Under the pieces are notes generated by a model that was not told where the DNA came from, did not search any database, and saw only the letters and a program-made list of their open reading frames with translations. DNA of 64,000 bases from Portulaca oleracea (taxonomy: Eukaryota; Streptophyta; Magnoliopsida; Caryophyllales; Portulacaceae), in the NCBI GenBank assembly GCA_029582165.1, contig CM055870.1:51863213-51927212 (forward strand), read 5' to 3'. The position numbers were made by a program, and so were the translations under genes. Shown in pieces: positions 53,459 through 64,000 of the stretch (within the stretch, counting starts at the first letter, position 1; each line of letters begins with the position of its first letter).

Positions 53459-54690
53459 TGATTTGATCCCTCTCGAGCTCTTCGATCTCAACCTCAATGT
53501 GGATTTCCCCGATCCCTTTGGAAGAACATTGGGTGAAGACATGGACGGGTAACCTACTCACCATCTTCAAGTTCATTCGGGCCTTCCATGAGGTCCTTTT
53601 TAATCCATGAAACACGGGGATTGTTCAAATGGATAAATATGGGTGGCCAAGCATCCACGAAAACCCCAGTTTAGAACTCATAAAACTACCAATAGTTTTT
53701 AGGGTTTTGGGAGATTAATGATGAAAATCAACACAACAACAATAACAATAAAGATATATGACTAATTAAAAAGTAAACTCACCAATTAGCCTAAGAACCT
53801 CAAGAAGGTTGAAAGGATTCACCACTAGCACCTACTCTTGAAACTCCAAGAATTTCCGCTCAAGAGATTGGAAGAAAACACACCAACTGACATTAATTAA
53901 GGGAAATTGACTAATTAATCCATCAAGGATTAATCTTAATTACACGGTTCAAATACCCTAACACTCACAAAGTGGATAAACCTAAAATTCAATGTTTTCA
54001 AAAACTAGATCTAAAATGAGGGGAGTACAAATATATAGGAAAGGGGGAGGGCTGAAAAAAGGCGGAGGTGCGGCGAGTGCCTGGTTGGGCGCACCGGGTT
54101 TTGCTGACTTCCAACGTGCATAACTTCCTCGTTTGAACTCTAACTTAGTCATATAATATATTGATGGAAAGTACTCAGTGTGTATCATAAGTGGTGGTCA
54201 TCGAAGTTGTATTGTGGTAGTTATGATCAAAAGAGTAAAGGTATTTATTTTTCTCATGTCCAATTTTGCCCAATTTCTTCATTTTCCTCCTTCATTCATT
54301 CTACTCTTCTTTCATTGACTTTCCTTCTTCTTTCTTCTTAGTTCCTTTGACTCGGTTTCTCTAGTGTTCTTCCTTGATGCTTCACGAATCCGACCCCGAC
54401 CCTTGTGAAAAGACCAAGATGCCCCTTTGCTTCCAAAATAGTCGATTTGAGGCTTCAAAAGCGACCTGAACTTGACTTGAAGGAAAATAGCTTGGATCTA
54501 CTTTCGTTGTTTTTTCCGATGCTAAGGACTTTCGGGAAATATGGGTCACTTTCTAGGCCTCCGTGGTATCTTGGGTCGTTCCTGAAGGCATTTGAAGACT
54601 TGGGGTCAGGTCAACCTCGGCATAATAATCCCCAGCTTGAACTCGGGTCCATTTTCAGTTGAAGGGCTCGAGTATAGGGAATGGAAGGGC
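53459..54690 (-). mobile_element. Rearranged relative of the solo LTR at 13133/27139
   Basis: TGATTTGATCCCTCTCGAGC at 53459 is the inverse of the 27139 end. 53459-53590 and 54550-54690 both match the 26900-27139 part in order (AGGCCTCCGTGG; CTTGAACTCGGGTC). About 0.95 kb of LTR-like sequence (53595-54550, with TATATAGG and a GC-rich tract near 54060) lies between them and looks like a later insertion. Far end and target duplication not found. ORFs inside are not genes. Confidence 0.55.
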
Positions 54691-56324
54691 CAAGAGAAGT
54701 AGCCACAAAGGAGATTGTGAATTTGGGAGGCGCTGGTAGTTATTGCAAATGCTTAAACTTAAATGTTATGAAAAATACAAGAAAAAATTTAATATTTTGT
54801 AAAATAAATATTTTTTTGGTTTTAGTTACGTTGTAGCTAGCTCCTTCCGCTAAACCTAAATCTACACCACCAACTCCACCTCCCCATCCATGCATAGCTC
54901 CCTCTTTTCCTCCATCTACACCCCCCCCCCCCCCCACACTCAGTCTACACCATTTGGGCTAACCATGACTACAACCACCCACGCCCCCAAAGGGGCCAAA
55001 GTTGAACTCAAACCCAAAGATCAACCATGACCACAACCACCCACACCCTCAACTATAAAATAGTATTAATTAGAGCAAACCTGAATTAGTTTAAATCCTC
55101 ACAACCAAAACCCTCTGAAAACCACCGTTCATTCGTTGGAAATGGCCATCCAGATTCGAGCTCACTCACCCTTGTTTCGCATGAAGCCTGATCCACTCGA
55201 TAAACTCTTAAAATCGAACCTACAATCCATACCGGCAAAATCGAGCCATCAAAATTCATTAGTTAGTGGTTTAAACTAACTAATGTACCTAGAAAAACAT
55301 TGTAAACTGATCGGAAACCACCGTAATTAACTCTAAAATCTGGAATTTAACATTTATCATTTTGTTGATGTTCATTAAAAAGTTTTTAAATTTTAAATTT
55401 TCATCACACTTATCGACTATTAATATTCCAAATTCCAAATTAGCAAATTCAATACAAAAAAAAAGAGAAAACTCCTGCATGAAGTATCTAAGTTATTACA
55501 AACTCCAAGCATTCCAATAAATCTTTTTAACGAAAAATTATATTATGTAATTTTTTATCGGGTCGAGTCAGCTCAACATACCTCTAACCCAGATCTGACC
55601 CTAACCCACAATTATTCAGGTCGGGTAGGTCCTTGGCCCGATGATCAAGTCTAGCTTATAGAAACTCGACTTGTTCAACGGTCAGGTCCAAAATTATAGA
55701 ACCACTGACCCAACTTCGAGTCAAGGAACGTTGACTCGGACCCTAATCGAAACCTAAATTATGATCGCTTCAAGTAGGCAAGCGATAGCCATCCAAAGTA
55801 GGTATTTCCTATAATGTATCACTGTGTACATCCTTTCTTTTAGTAGACAGCAGTCGTTGCCTTTCTTGAGAATTGAATTCATATTCCTTATACTACAAAT
55901 ATATACTACCTCTGTTCTTTTTTAACTGTCGCCTAAGAAATTGTGTTAAAAACTTTGACCGCCAATATCTTAATTGTATAATGATTCATCATACAAAATA
56001 GATGTCATTAGATTCGTAATAAAAAATACTATTAGAAAAGTATAATATTATTTTTTTTCATAAAAATTTGCTATTAGAAATTATTGATTAAAAATTGTCA
56101 CCGAAAACCGTAAAGTATGAGCAAGTAGCCATATGCTTGGAAGTTGAGTAAATTGAGGCATATGAATATGTTCAATATCTATCACCACACTTTTTAATGA
56201 TAAAATATTAGTTTATATATTTAATATTTAATATTATTTTTTTCATCTTTTTTATCAGTAAAGGCCATTAAACCACAAATTTATTCAATCAAAAACCATA
56301 AAGTGCCATAGAGCACTTACCTGT
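54691..56324. other. No gene seen; low-complexity and possible hAT remnant
   Basis: Contains a run of about 16 C (near 54926), ACAACCACCCACRCCC repeats (54970-55050), and at 55555-55750 a GGGTCGAGTC/GGTCGGGTAGG/CTGACCCAACTTCGAG stretch like the ends of the hAT-like MITEs nearby. The rest is AT-rich, without convincing frames. Confidence 0.4.
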
Positions 56325-56542
56325 CGAATTCATGGGTAAATAATAGTTGGGTAAAAGTTAAATTTTGGTAATTTTCGGTAATTTTTGGTAACTTTTGGTA
56401 AATTCTGATAACTTTTGGCAAATTGACGCCAATATATCAAAATTAATTTTTTTAGTTTTTTTAAGTTTGGTAAATTTTGGTAAATTTAGGTAAAAACTGA
56501 TAAATTTGGGTAAGTTGGACTTACCCATGAATTTGACTGGGT
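56325..56542. mobile_element. Small MITE with GGTAATTTTTGGTAA core
   Basis: ACCTGTCGAATTCATGGGTAA near 56328 and TTACCCATGAATTTGACTGGGT near 56520 are inverted repeats around irregular GGTAAATTTTGG repeats. Related to 49920-50080. It directly borders the target duplication of the next element. Confidence 0.65.
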
Positions 56543-57052
56543 CTTACAGTTAAACTTGTCAAGTCGGGCGGGCGGGTTTCGGGTCGGTCGTATATCGGGT
56601 TCATGTAACTACGGGTCGGGTGTATTTCGGGTTTGGGTAAATACGGGCGGTGTATTTCGGTCTCAGGTCAACCCAACGGGTTATGATTCCGACCTTTTTC
56701 CGTTTTTTCTTTTAAAAAAAGGTCTTTAAATACTACTTTTTGTACAATATACATAACAAAATATGATTATCTTCTAATAACGATATATTATTGTAACTAT
56801 TTTAACTTAAATTAGAGAAATAACAAATGTAAATCTAAGAAGAAATTGAAAGAGGGAGAAGAAGAAGAGAAAGAGAGAACCTGGGATTGAAAATGAAAGA
56901 AGCTTTTCTTATTAGATGAAAAACCACCACACCGAGTGACAACCAAAAATTCAGAATATATACAGACAAAATACCCTAAACACTGAACAAGAAAATAAAG
57001 AAAAGAAAAGAAGAATTACAAGAATGCCACTAAGAAATCCTAACAACCCCCC

Positions 57053-58141
57053 TCAAATTGAGGGTTGAGAGACCCCCAATTTGTTAAGAATGGAATGATG
57101 TTGAATGCCTGTCAAGGGTTTAGTCAACAAGTCTGCAAGCTGACACTTTGTAGGAACATGAGATAAAGAAATCAACCCATCCATGAGCTTGGACCGGACA
57201 TAATGGCAATCCAATTCTATGTGCTTCGTTCTTTCATGAAAAACCGGATTTCTAGCAATATGTATGGCTGCCTGGCTGTCACACTTTATAGGTATAGGTA
57301 TGACACCATCAATAGTTAACTCATGCAGAAGTCTAGTTAGCCAAGCAAGTTCAGCAACAAGCCTTCTAATGCTTCTATATTCTGCTTCTGCAGAGGATAA
57401 ACTAACAGTCTGCTGCTTCTTGGACTTCCATGAAATGAGTGTTCTTCCCAGAAAGACCACATATCCACTAACAGATCTCCGTGAATGTAAACATGAAGCC
57501 CAGTCAGAATCACAAAAGGCTAGGAGACTACAATCAGAATCATTATTTAACAAGATACCAATAGAAGGACTTCCCTTTAAGTATCTCAGAATGTGAAGGG
57601 CAGCTTGGTAATGGGGAACCCTTGGTGCTTGCATAAATTGACTGAGGTGTTGCACCGCGAAACTGATATCTGGTCTAGTATTTGTCAAGTAATTCAATTT
57701 CCCAAGAAGTTGTCTATACAGAGTAGGATTATCATATAAAATCCCTGATTCAGGAGTCAATTTGGAACTGAGGTCCAAAGGAGTGACAACTGACGTGGCT
57801 GAATCACAACCAAATTCAGTGATTAAATTTTTAGTAAACTTTTGTTGAGTCAATAATAATCCTTGAGGAGACCTTAGGACCTCAATCCCCAGGAAATAAT
57901 TCACATGCCCGAGATCCTTAATCTTAAAAGACTCATGTAAATACTCCTTAATTCTTTTGATCTCATCAACATCATTACCTGTTACAAGTATATCATCCAC
58001 ATATACAGCAAGGAAACAGACAAAAGTACCTTCCTTTTTCCAAAAGAGTGAGTAATCATTCTCAGAATGATGGTATCCCCTTTTATAAAGAGTCTCAGCA
58101 AGTTTGGCATACCACTGTCTTTGAGGCTTGCTTAAGACCAT
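57053..58141 (-). pseudogene. Copia reverse transcriptase C-terminus and RNase H (frame 3)
   Basis: Resumes at [11 protein letters not shown], with the catalytic YVDD (CFLAVYVDDILVTG), FLGIEVLRS, LLGKLNYLTNTRPDI, and RNase H (AFCDSDWASC; SLSSAEAEYRS; HIELDCHYVR; TKPLTG). Ends 7 bp before the 3' LTR, with PPT in the stop region. Catalytic residues intact. Confidence 0.93.
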
Positions 58142-60008
58142 AAATGGACTTGTTTAATTTGCAAACAGGGTTAGTAACATTAGTCAATAAACCAGGAGGA
58201 ATTCTCATATAAATGTCTTCATGGAGGTCTCCATGTAAAAAGGCATTGTTTACATCTAGCTGGCTCAAAAACCAACCTTTCTTAACTGCTACAGCCATAA
58301 GGGTTCTTATAGTAGTCATTCTGACAACGAGAGAGAATATTTCAGTGTAGTCAATCCCCTCTTTTTGAGTAAAACCTTGAACCACAAGTCTAGCCTTAAG
58401 TCTTTCTATGGTACCATCCGCCATGTGCTTAACTTTATAAACCCATCTACACCCTATATGCCTCTTACCAGGAGGAAGGGTGACAATATCCCAGGTATTG
58501 TTGATGGCTAAAGCCTGAAACTCATCGCTCATGGCTTGTTGCCACCCAGGGTGTTGAGAGGCTTGAGTGAAAGAAACAGGCTCAGTGTAATTTAACTTTT
58601 CCAACAGGGACTGACTATCATTGTAAAGAGCATAATAATCAAAAGAAGGAGCATTAGTGGCCAAATTAGTGGAAGTGGCCAGACAGAGACCATCTGATTG
58701 ATTATGACTTGCTAAGCATGAATAGTCCTTCAAATAGGCAGGTTGTTTGTGCACTCTAGAGGATCTCCTTACAACATGGTTCTGTTCTGAAACATTGTCA
58801 GCATCACTGCTGACAGGGGTCTCACCAGTGGGCACAATTTGGGGCTGAATTTCAGGGTCATTGTGCTCAAAGGGGTGGTCCTGAACATTTTCGTCAACAA
58901 TTGCAGACTGGTCCTCAGTGGTATGAGGAACTGAAGTCTCATAAGGGTTGTGGGAGGTGTCCCAGAAGCCTTTATCTTGAAAGGGAAAGAGTTGCACATC
59001 CTTAGAGTTGTTATGATAAGGAAATATATTTTCATGAAATTTAATGTCTCTAGTGGTAATGAAATGTCTGGAATCTAAAGTCATGACTTTGTAGGCCTTT
59101 TTGCCCATCGGATAACCAAGAAAAACACAAGGAATAGCTCTAGGCTGGAATTTAGTCCTACCTTGCTTTAATGTAGAGACATAACAAAGGCATCCAAAGA
59201 CTCTTAGATGGGACAGGTCAGGTATGACTCCATACAACATCTCAAAAGGAGTCTTGCGATCAAGAACAACACTAGGAATTCTGTTGATCAGGTAAGTGGC
59301 TGTCATAAGACAGTCCCCCCAAAACTTGACAGGTAGACCAGATTGGAATAGGAGGGCACGACTAACTTCCAGTAAATGTTTATGTTTTCTTTCAACCACA
59401 CCATTTTGTTGTGGTGTTTGAACACAACTAGTCTGATGTAGGATACCATTCTCAACAAAAAAATCTTTGGCAGCATGATTTAAACCTAGTTCTAAAGCAT
59501 TATCAGACCTGACAATTTTAACCAATTTTCCAAACTGACTTTTGACCATTAGAACAAAAGCTCTTAACAAAGAAAAAGCTTCTTGCTTATTTATCATTAA
59601 GTGGGTCCAAGTGCTCCTAGAGAAGTCGTCTACTATTGTAAGAAAATACTTGTGGCCTGTGTATGTCTTTGTAGAATATGGTCCCCAAACATCTACATGC
59701 AAAAGATCAAAGGGTTGGGTAGTAGTTATTCTACTTTGTGGGAAAGGAAGCCTGTGTTGTTTAGCTCTTGGGCAAACATCACAGGTGTAAGGAAAATTAT
59801 CATGAGAATAATCAACAACACAGTCATGCAAATCCAACTGTTTTAGCTTTTTGAAAGAAACATGTCCCATGCGCATATGCCACAGCTTGCAGTGTTTACA
59901 ACTCTTTTTCTCAGAAGTGACAACAGAATATGTAGTACAAGTTTTAAGACTAGAGAGTTTATTTGAGTCAGAGTTTCCAAGAAGGTTTTGAACTTTCCCC
60001 TTTGCCAA
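58095..60008 (-). pseudogene. Copia integrase and N-terminal reverse transcriptase (frame 2)
   Basis: Integrase zinc site (WHMRMGH ... CDVCPRAKQ), DDE core ([37 protein letters not shown]), then the linker and RT start (WRQAM-like context, [36 protein letters not shown]). Frame lost at about 58112-58124, where an A run appears one base too long; RT continues in the next frame. Confidence 0.92.
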
Positions 60009-61534
60009 TCCTTTGTCATTTTGTCATCAAGGATGTATAATCCATGTGTTGATTTACCAAGAACCAGAGGCCTCCTCAGTAAAGGGCCCTGCAAGGTACA
60101 ATACTCAGGGGTAAAGACTATACTACACTGTAGTTGTTGGCCAAGTCTTTTTACTGAAATGAGGTTGAAACTGAAAAAGGGAACAAACAAGACATGACTC
60201 AAGATCAGATTCTTGTTGACCTTAAAATCACCATATTGAGTCACTTTAACTTTCTGCCCATTCGGTAGGACAACATGTATGGGTTTGGACAAGGTCTTCA
60301 AATTACAGAGTTGTTTTTGATCACAAATCATGTGATCAGTGGCCCCAGAGTCAATCACCCAAATTTGATTTGCCACAGAAGAGACAAGACATATTGCATT
60401 TGATGAGACAGAAGTAATACCTACCATAAAAGCAGCATTCAGTTCACCTTCTTGTGTGGGAATGTCCTTTCTGGTGCCATTTTGAAGCTCGGTCATGAAT
60501 TTGAGCATCTGTCTGGTTTGTTCTACATCGAGACCCGAAAGAGTGAAGTGAGGAGTATCCAAAATTGGCAATTGGCTCCCACCATGTCCTTCAATACCTT
60601 GTGCAGCATTGACAAATCGATTTTCTTGGCCATTCTTGGACCTATTTCTGTTAGATTGGCCATTTTTGTCAATTCTATTCGGATACCCATGCAACTTGTA
60701 GCATCTTTCTGTGGGATGACCAGGTTTCTTGCAGTGCCCACAGATGACTATCTCTTTCTTTGGATCGGTTTTCCTCTGCGTTTGAACTTGAGAGGTAGAG
60801 GTCTGAAAAGAAGCACTATTAGACAGGAAATTGGAGGTGTGTCGAACCTGTCTTTGGCGTTCTTCTAGCAAGGCCATGGCATAAGCTTGTCCAAGAGTTG
60901 GAAAAGGCGACATGATAAGAATATTGCCTCTGAGAGTGGTGTAGCTTTCATTTAACCCCATCAAGAACTGTATTACCTTCTGTTCTTCAGCATACATCTG
61001 GAGTGCATTGTTAATTTTAGGTTTACACTCATATTTGCCACAATTGCAACGGGGTAGGCCACCAACCAAAAACACTTCATCCCAGACCTTTTTGCATTTG
61101 TTGAAGTAGCCTGCTCTGTTAAGACTGTCTTGGGAGAGGGCGCCGATCGCTTGTTGTAATTGGAAGAGTTTGGCTTTATTGGACTGTCCATATCGTTCCA
61201 CAAGATCTTTCCACAACAGATTTGGTGTTTCTGAGTACAGAACACTTTCGCGAATGTTTTTGTGGAGCGAATTGAGCAGCCAAGAAATTACCATATCTTG
61301 ACATCTCTTCCAAATGGGTAGAAGAGGAGAGTCTTTGTCTGGTGTTTTGTAAGTGCCGTCGACGAAGGTGAGTTTGTTCTTGGCAGAGAGGGCAATGGTG
61401 GCGGAACGTTTCCAATTCTCAAATTCGTCCCCATTGAATGGCTCGGAGACGAGAGACTGTCCCGGATGATCCGAAGGATGAATGTAGAGGGGATCTGAGG
61501 GATCTAGAACAACAGAAGGTTTTGTGTCTCCCAT
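59843..61534 (-). pseudogene. Copia gag and protease (frame 1)
   Basis: MGDTKPSVVLDPSDPLY at 61534, 58 bp from the PBS. Gag domain (PFNGDEFENWKRSATIALSA; NILIMSPFPTLGQAYAMALL), a Cys cluster (CNCGKYEC), zinc knuckle CGHCKKPGHPTERC, and protease VIDSGATDHM near residue 380. The true frame ends near 60000; the last ~50 residues are out-of-frame read-through caused by a one-base shift at about 59991-60003 (RGK, then VQNLL in the next frame). Confidence 0.9.
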
Positions 61535-61603
61535 AGAGGAAGGGACAGAGGGGGGGAAAGAAGAGGAGCTGCGGAAGGGGTACTTAGAAATGCTCTGATA
61601 CCA

Positions 61604-61821
61604 TGTAAATCTAAGAAGAAATTGAAAGAGGGAGAAGAAGAATAGAAAGAGAGAAGCTGGGATTGAAAATGAAAGAAGCTTTTCTTATTAGATGAAAAAC
61701 CACCACACCGAATGACAACCAAAAACTCAGAATATATATAGACAAAATACCCTAAACACTGAACAAGAAAATAAAGAAAAGAAAAGAAGAATTACAAGAA
61801 TGCCACTAAGAAATCCTAACA
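61604..61821 (-). repeat. 5' LTR of the copia element
   Basis: TGTTAGGATTTC...GATTTACA on minus. Very A/G-rich on the plus strand. The 3' LTR is 56828-57045. Confidence 0.93.
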
Positions 61822-62084
61822 ACAAATAAATAAGTTCCGCTAATAGTTTAACGTTAAAAACTACAAAGAAAAAACACAAATTCTAATAAAATTGAACTTA
61901 AAAAATTAAATTTTCGGGTCAAACGGGCGGGTCGGGTTTGACTCGCTAATTTCCAGGTTCGGTATACTTCGGGTTCACTTCAGAAAATCGTGTTCAAAAT
62001 CCATAAAATTTGGGCGGGTTTGGGTTGATTAGAAACTGCCAGGTCTACTTGCAGTACCCAACAAACCAAAACCCAAATTGTGCC

Positions 62085-62448
62085 ACACCACTTACAATAC
62101 CCCAAATAGAGTATTAATCAACATCAAAAAAATGAAAGGGGGCAACTAAAAGAACCAAAACAGCAACAGTCCAAGCTCCCCAGTCAGCTTATGACAACCG
62201 GCCTTCCAAGACCAAATATCACCCCCAGCCCAACTCTGCAACAACCTGATAAAACTCCCATCCACTGACAGCACACCACACCTCCTTTTTCGCTCACCAC
62301 CCTCTTCTTCCTACCACTGCCATAGCTGCACACTCAAATAACATATTGATTTGTTGAATCTCTTCCTTTTCAAACACCAATTTATTTCTTGCCATCCAAA
62401 GTGACCAAATTAGTGTAGCAAAGAAATCAAGCCCTCCAAAGAGCTTTC
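62085..62448 (-). pseudogene. LINE 3' fragment (zf-RVT/RNase H junction)
   Basis: On minus, LIWSLWMARNKLVFEKEEIQ followed by CAAMAVVGRRGW is typical of the region after the zf-RVT domain in plant LINEs. Cut on the right by the copia LTR at 62449. Confidence 0.7.
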
Positions 62449-62468
62449 TGTTGGGTGTGGAGACCAAA

Positions 62469-62572
62469 ATGGAAGAAGGAGAAGATTTGAAAATATTCAA
62501 GGAATATTTCTGAGATCTTAATGGAAGAAGAAGAAGATTTGGAAATATTCAGGGAATATTTCTAAGATCTTT
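62469..62572. repeat. 52-bp tandem duplication in the copia LTR
   Basis: ATGGAAGAAGGAGAAGATTT...ATATTTCTGAGATCTT at 62469 repeats at 62521 with few changes. It lies in the U3-like part of the LTR. Confidence 0.85.
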
Positions 62573-62987
62573 TCTGTTTCCCTTTCTACAGTTGTTTTCT
62601 AATTCGCGGTTGTTTCCTTATTGCTAGAGACTTCCATATTGTTTAGGTTACTGCCATATTGTAACCTAGGTTTTCCCTTGTACTCCTAGAATATGGGTTC
62701 AGGTTCTCCCTATTATGTATCGCAGTATTCCTAGAGTGGATCCCTAGAGATCAACTGAGACAGAGAGAAACACAACCATTGTATTGTAATCATCCTATTA
62801 CTAGTGCATCGATTCCGTGGTTTTTTTTCCGCTTTGGATTTTTTCCATGTTAAAATCCCGGTGTCAAATTTCTTATTTCTTTTCCGCTATTATTTCCTAT
62901 TGTTTGTGGTTTGCTTGAGTGCTCTTCGATCCTAACAACTGGTATCAGAGCTTTCAGGGCTGGTGAAAGAGAACTCGCTTTCAAACA

Positions 62988-64000
62988 ATGGCAGTAGATA
63001 AGTATGAAATAGAGAAGTTTGATGGATCCGACTTCACCTACTGGAAGTTGCAGATTGAGGATCTGTTGTATGCGAAGTCGCTGCATGTTCCGTTGCTGGA
63101 GAAGCCAGATGAGATGAAGCAGGCTGAATACGATCTGCTGGATCGACAGGCGATGTCCTTGATCAGGATGTCATTGGCTCGGAACGTCAGGTTTAACGTC
63201 ATGGAGAAAAAGACAACGAAGGAATTGTTGAAAGCACTAGAGAATATGTATGAGAAGCCTAGTGCAGCAAATCAGGTATATTTGTTCACTAAATTAACCA
63301 GTTGTAAGATGGCTGAAGGTGGAGATGTGGCTGATCATATTAATGAGATTACTAAAATTTTATCACAACTTGCTTCAGTAAAGATGGTTTTTGCTAAGAA
63401 TGTTAGAGCTTGCGTATTATTGTCTTCTATGCCTGAGTCTTGGAGAACCCTTGTAACTGCTGTTAGTAGTGCTAAGGATACTGACGAGATGAAGTTTGAT
63501 GATGTCAAGTCTGTATTGCTTAATGAGGGTCTTCGTAGGAAGAATTCTGGTGAGGAATCTTCGGGAATTGCGTTAAGTGTTTGGGGTAGGAAGAACAATA
63601 GGAATTCAAATAATTCCAGGAGAGGTAAGCCAAAGGACATGAGCAATGTTGTATGTTATGGTTGTGGGGATAAGGGTCACTTTAAGAGGGATTGCCCTAG
63701 ACCTAGGAAGGGGAAGGGTAATGATGACCGGGACTCTATCAACTCTGCGGAAGATCTTTGTGAAGCCTTGGTTTTGAGTGTGTCTAGCCCTGAAGAGTCT
63801 TGGATAGTTGATACTGGTGCATCCTTTCATGTTTCTTCAAACAGGGAGTTATTTCATAATTTCAGAAGTGGGAATTTTGGCAAGGTGTATCTTGCCAATA
63901 ACAAGTGTTGTGAGATAACAGGTACAGGAGACGTGACGATTAAGAGTGCTAATGGTAGTCTTTTGAAGTTGGAGGATGTGAGGTATATTCTTGGAATTAG
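62988..64000 (+). CDS. Copia gag-pol, N-terminal part, open to window end
   Basis: Starts MAVDKYEIEKFDGSDFTYW at 62988, 33 bp after the PBS, and reads 337 codons without a stop to the window edge. Gag domain (NEITKILSQLASV, VRACVLLSSMPESW, KFDDVKSVLLNEGLRRK), intact zinc knuckle CYGCGDKGHFKRDC, and an aspartic protease opening SWIVDTGASFHVSS with the DTG triad. The rest (integrase, RT, RNase H) should lie to the right. Possibly an intact, autonomous copy, but that cannot be judged here. Confidence 0.9.
   Translation, partial: MAVDKYEIEKFDGSDFTYWKLQIEDLLYAKSLHVPLLEKPDEMKQAEYDLLDRQAMSLIRMSLARNVRFNVMEKKTTKELLKALENMYEKPSAANQVYLFTKLTSCKMAEGGDVADHINEITKILSQLASVKMVFAKNVRACVLLSSMPESWRTLVTAVSSAKDTDEMKFDDVKSVLLNEGLRRKNSGEESSGIALSVWGRKNNRNSNNSRRGKPKDMSNVVCYGCGDKGHFKRDCPRPRKGKGNDDRDSINSAEDLCEALVLSVSSPEESWIVDTGASFHVSSNRELFHNFRSGNFGKVYLANNKCCEITGTGDVTIKSANGSLLKLEDVRYILGI

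Larger units (their letters stand above)
56828..61821 (-). mobile_element. Young, nearly complete Ty1/copia element (4994 bp, TSD ACAAA)
   Basis: LTRs 56828-57045 and 61604-61821, 218 bp each, differ at five positions by eye. Perfect ACAAA duplication (56823-56827, 61822-61826). On minus: LTR, PBS TGGTATCAGAGC (61603-61592), gag, protease, integrase, RT, RNase H, PPT (AATTTGAGGGGGG), LTR. Integrase before RT defines copia. Only two single-base-type frame breaks are seen. Short LTRs and the gag type recall the Ivana/Oryco or Ale lineages, but I cannot settle which. Confidence 0.95.
56551..62047. mobile_element. hAT-like MITE (~498 bp) split by the copia element
   Basis: Left TAAACTTGTCAAGTCGGG and right CCAGGTCTA ends, with flanking octamers CTTACAGT (56543-56550) and CTTGCAGT (62048-62055), 7 of 8 matching. 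GGGCGGGTCGGGTTT-type sequence lies near both ends, as in other plant hAT MITEs. The copia sits at 56828-61821. Confidence 0.78.
62449..64000 (+). mobile_element. Ty1/copia element, 5' part, running off the window
   Basis: 5' LTR 62449-62937 (TGTTGGGTGTGG ... GATCCTAACA), PBS TGGTATCAGAGCTTT at 62940-62954, then an uninterrupted gag-protease frame to the window edge. CTTTC (62444-62448) would be the target duplication. Confidence 0.92.

Overview
The window is nuclear DNA of a flowering plant, most likely a eudicot. The evidence is a small cluster of type-1 non-specific lipid transfer protein (nsLTP1) genes with plant-type introns, set in a dense nest of plant transposons: CACTA, hAT-like MITEs, an L1-type LINE, a SINE-like element, Cassandra/5S TRIMs, a Ty3/gypsy chromovirus of Tekay type, a gag-only LTR element and Ty1/copia elements. 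I cannot name the species. No bacterial, organellar, rRNA or CRISPR feature is present; the 5S-like sequences lie inside Cassandra LTRs.

Layout. 1-5881: 5' part of a CACTA transposon on the minus strand. Its TNP2-type transposase carries three in-frame stops, its leader holds long inverted repeats (potential hairpins), and its terminus carries a GCGACCGATA subterminal array. 5885-7300: no convincing gene. 7304-9730: a complete non-autonomous CACTA element with ACT target duplications. 9731-11300: an AT-rich repeat split by an 866-bp solo LTR. 11712-12689: LTP-A1 (+). 13133-27139: a ~901-bp solo LTR that contains a 13.1-kb Tekay-like element with 3.5-kb LTRs and broken coding regions. 27145-27395: a beheaded LTP copy (exon 2 only). 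27939-28230: Cassandra solo LTR. 28957 to ~39290: an L1-type LINE (-), itself split by a full Cassandra (31242-31960) and by a gag-only LTR element (34909-39042). 39291-40423: unassigned sequence and a decayed CACTA end. 40762-43222: Tekay-like solo LTR. 43633-44351: full Cassandra. 44670-45384: LTP-A2 (+). 45678-49272: internally deleted copia carrying a hAT MITE. 49451-50176: MITE and microsatellite. 50526-52182: LTP-B (-). 53459-56542: decayed LTR and MITE remnants. 56551-62047: hAT-like MITE split by a nearly intact copia (56828-61821). 62085-62448: LINE fragment. 62449-64000: 5' LTR and open gag-protease frame of another copia running off the window.

Main interpretation. The host genes make sense as an ancestral tail-to-tail nsLTP pair (A on +, B on -) that was duplicated. 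Block A (about 6.8-27.4 kb) keeps LTP-A1 and only exon 2 of its B partner. Block B (about 40.5-52.9 kb) keeps LTP-A2 and an intact LTP-B. Flank homology between blocks is visible upstream of A, in the 3' tails and in the B intron, and each block has since collected its own insertions. LTP-A1 and LTP-B look functional (signal peptide, eight cysteines, spliced two-codon second exon). LTP-A2 has diverged: a ninth cysteine, altered spacing, and loss of a conserved Asp. Exact target duplications allow much of the insertion order to be read directly.
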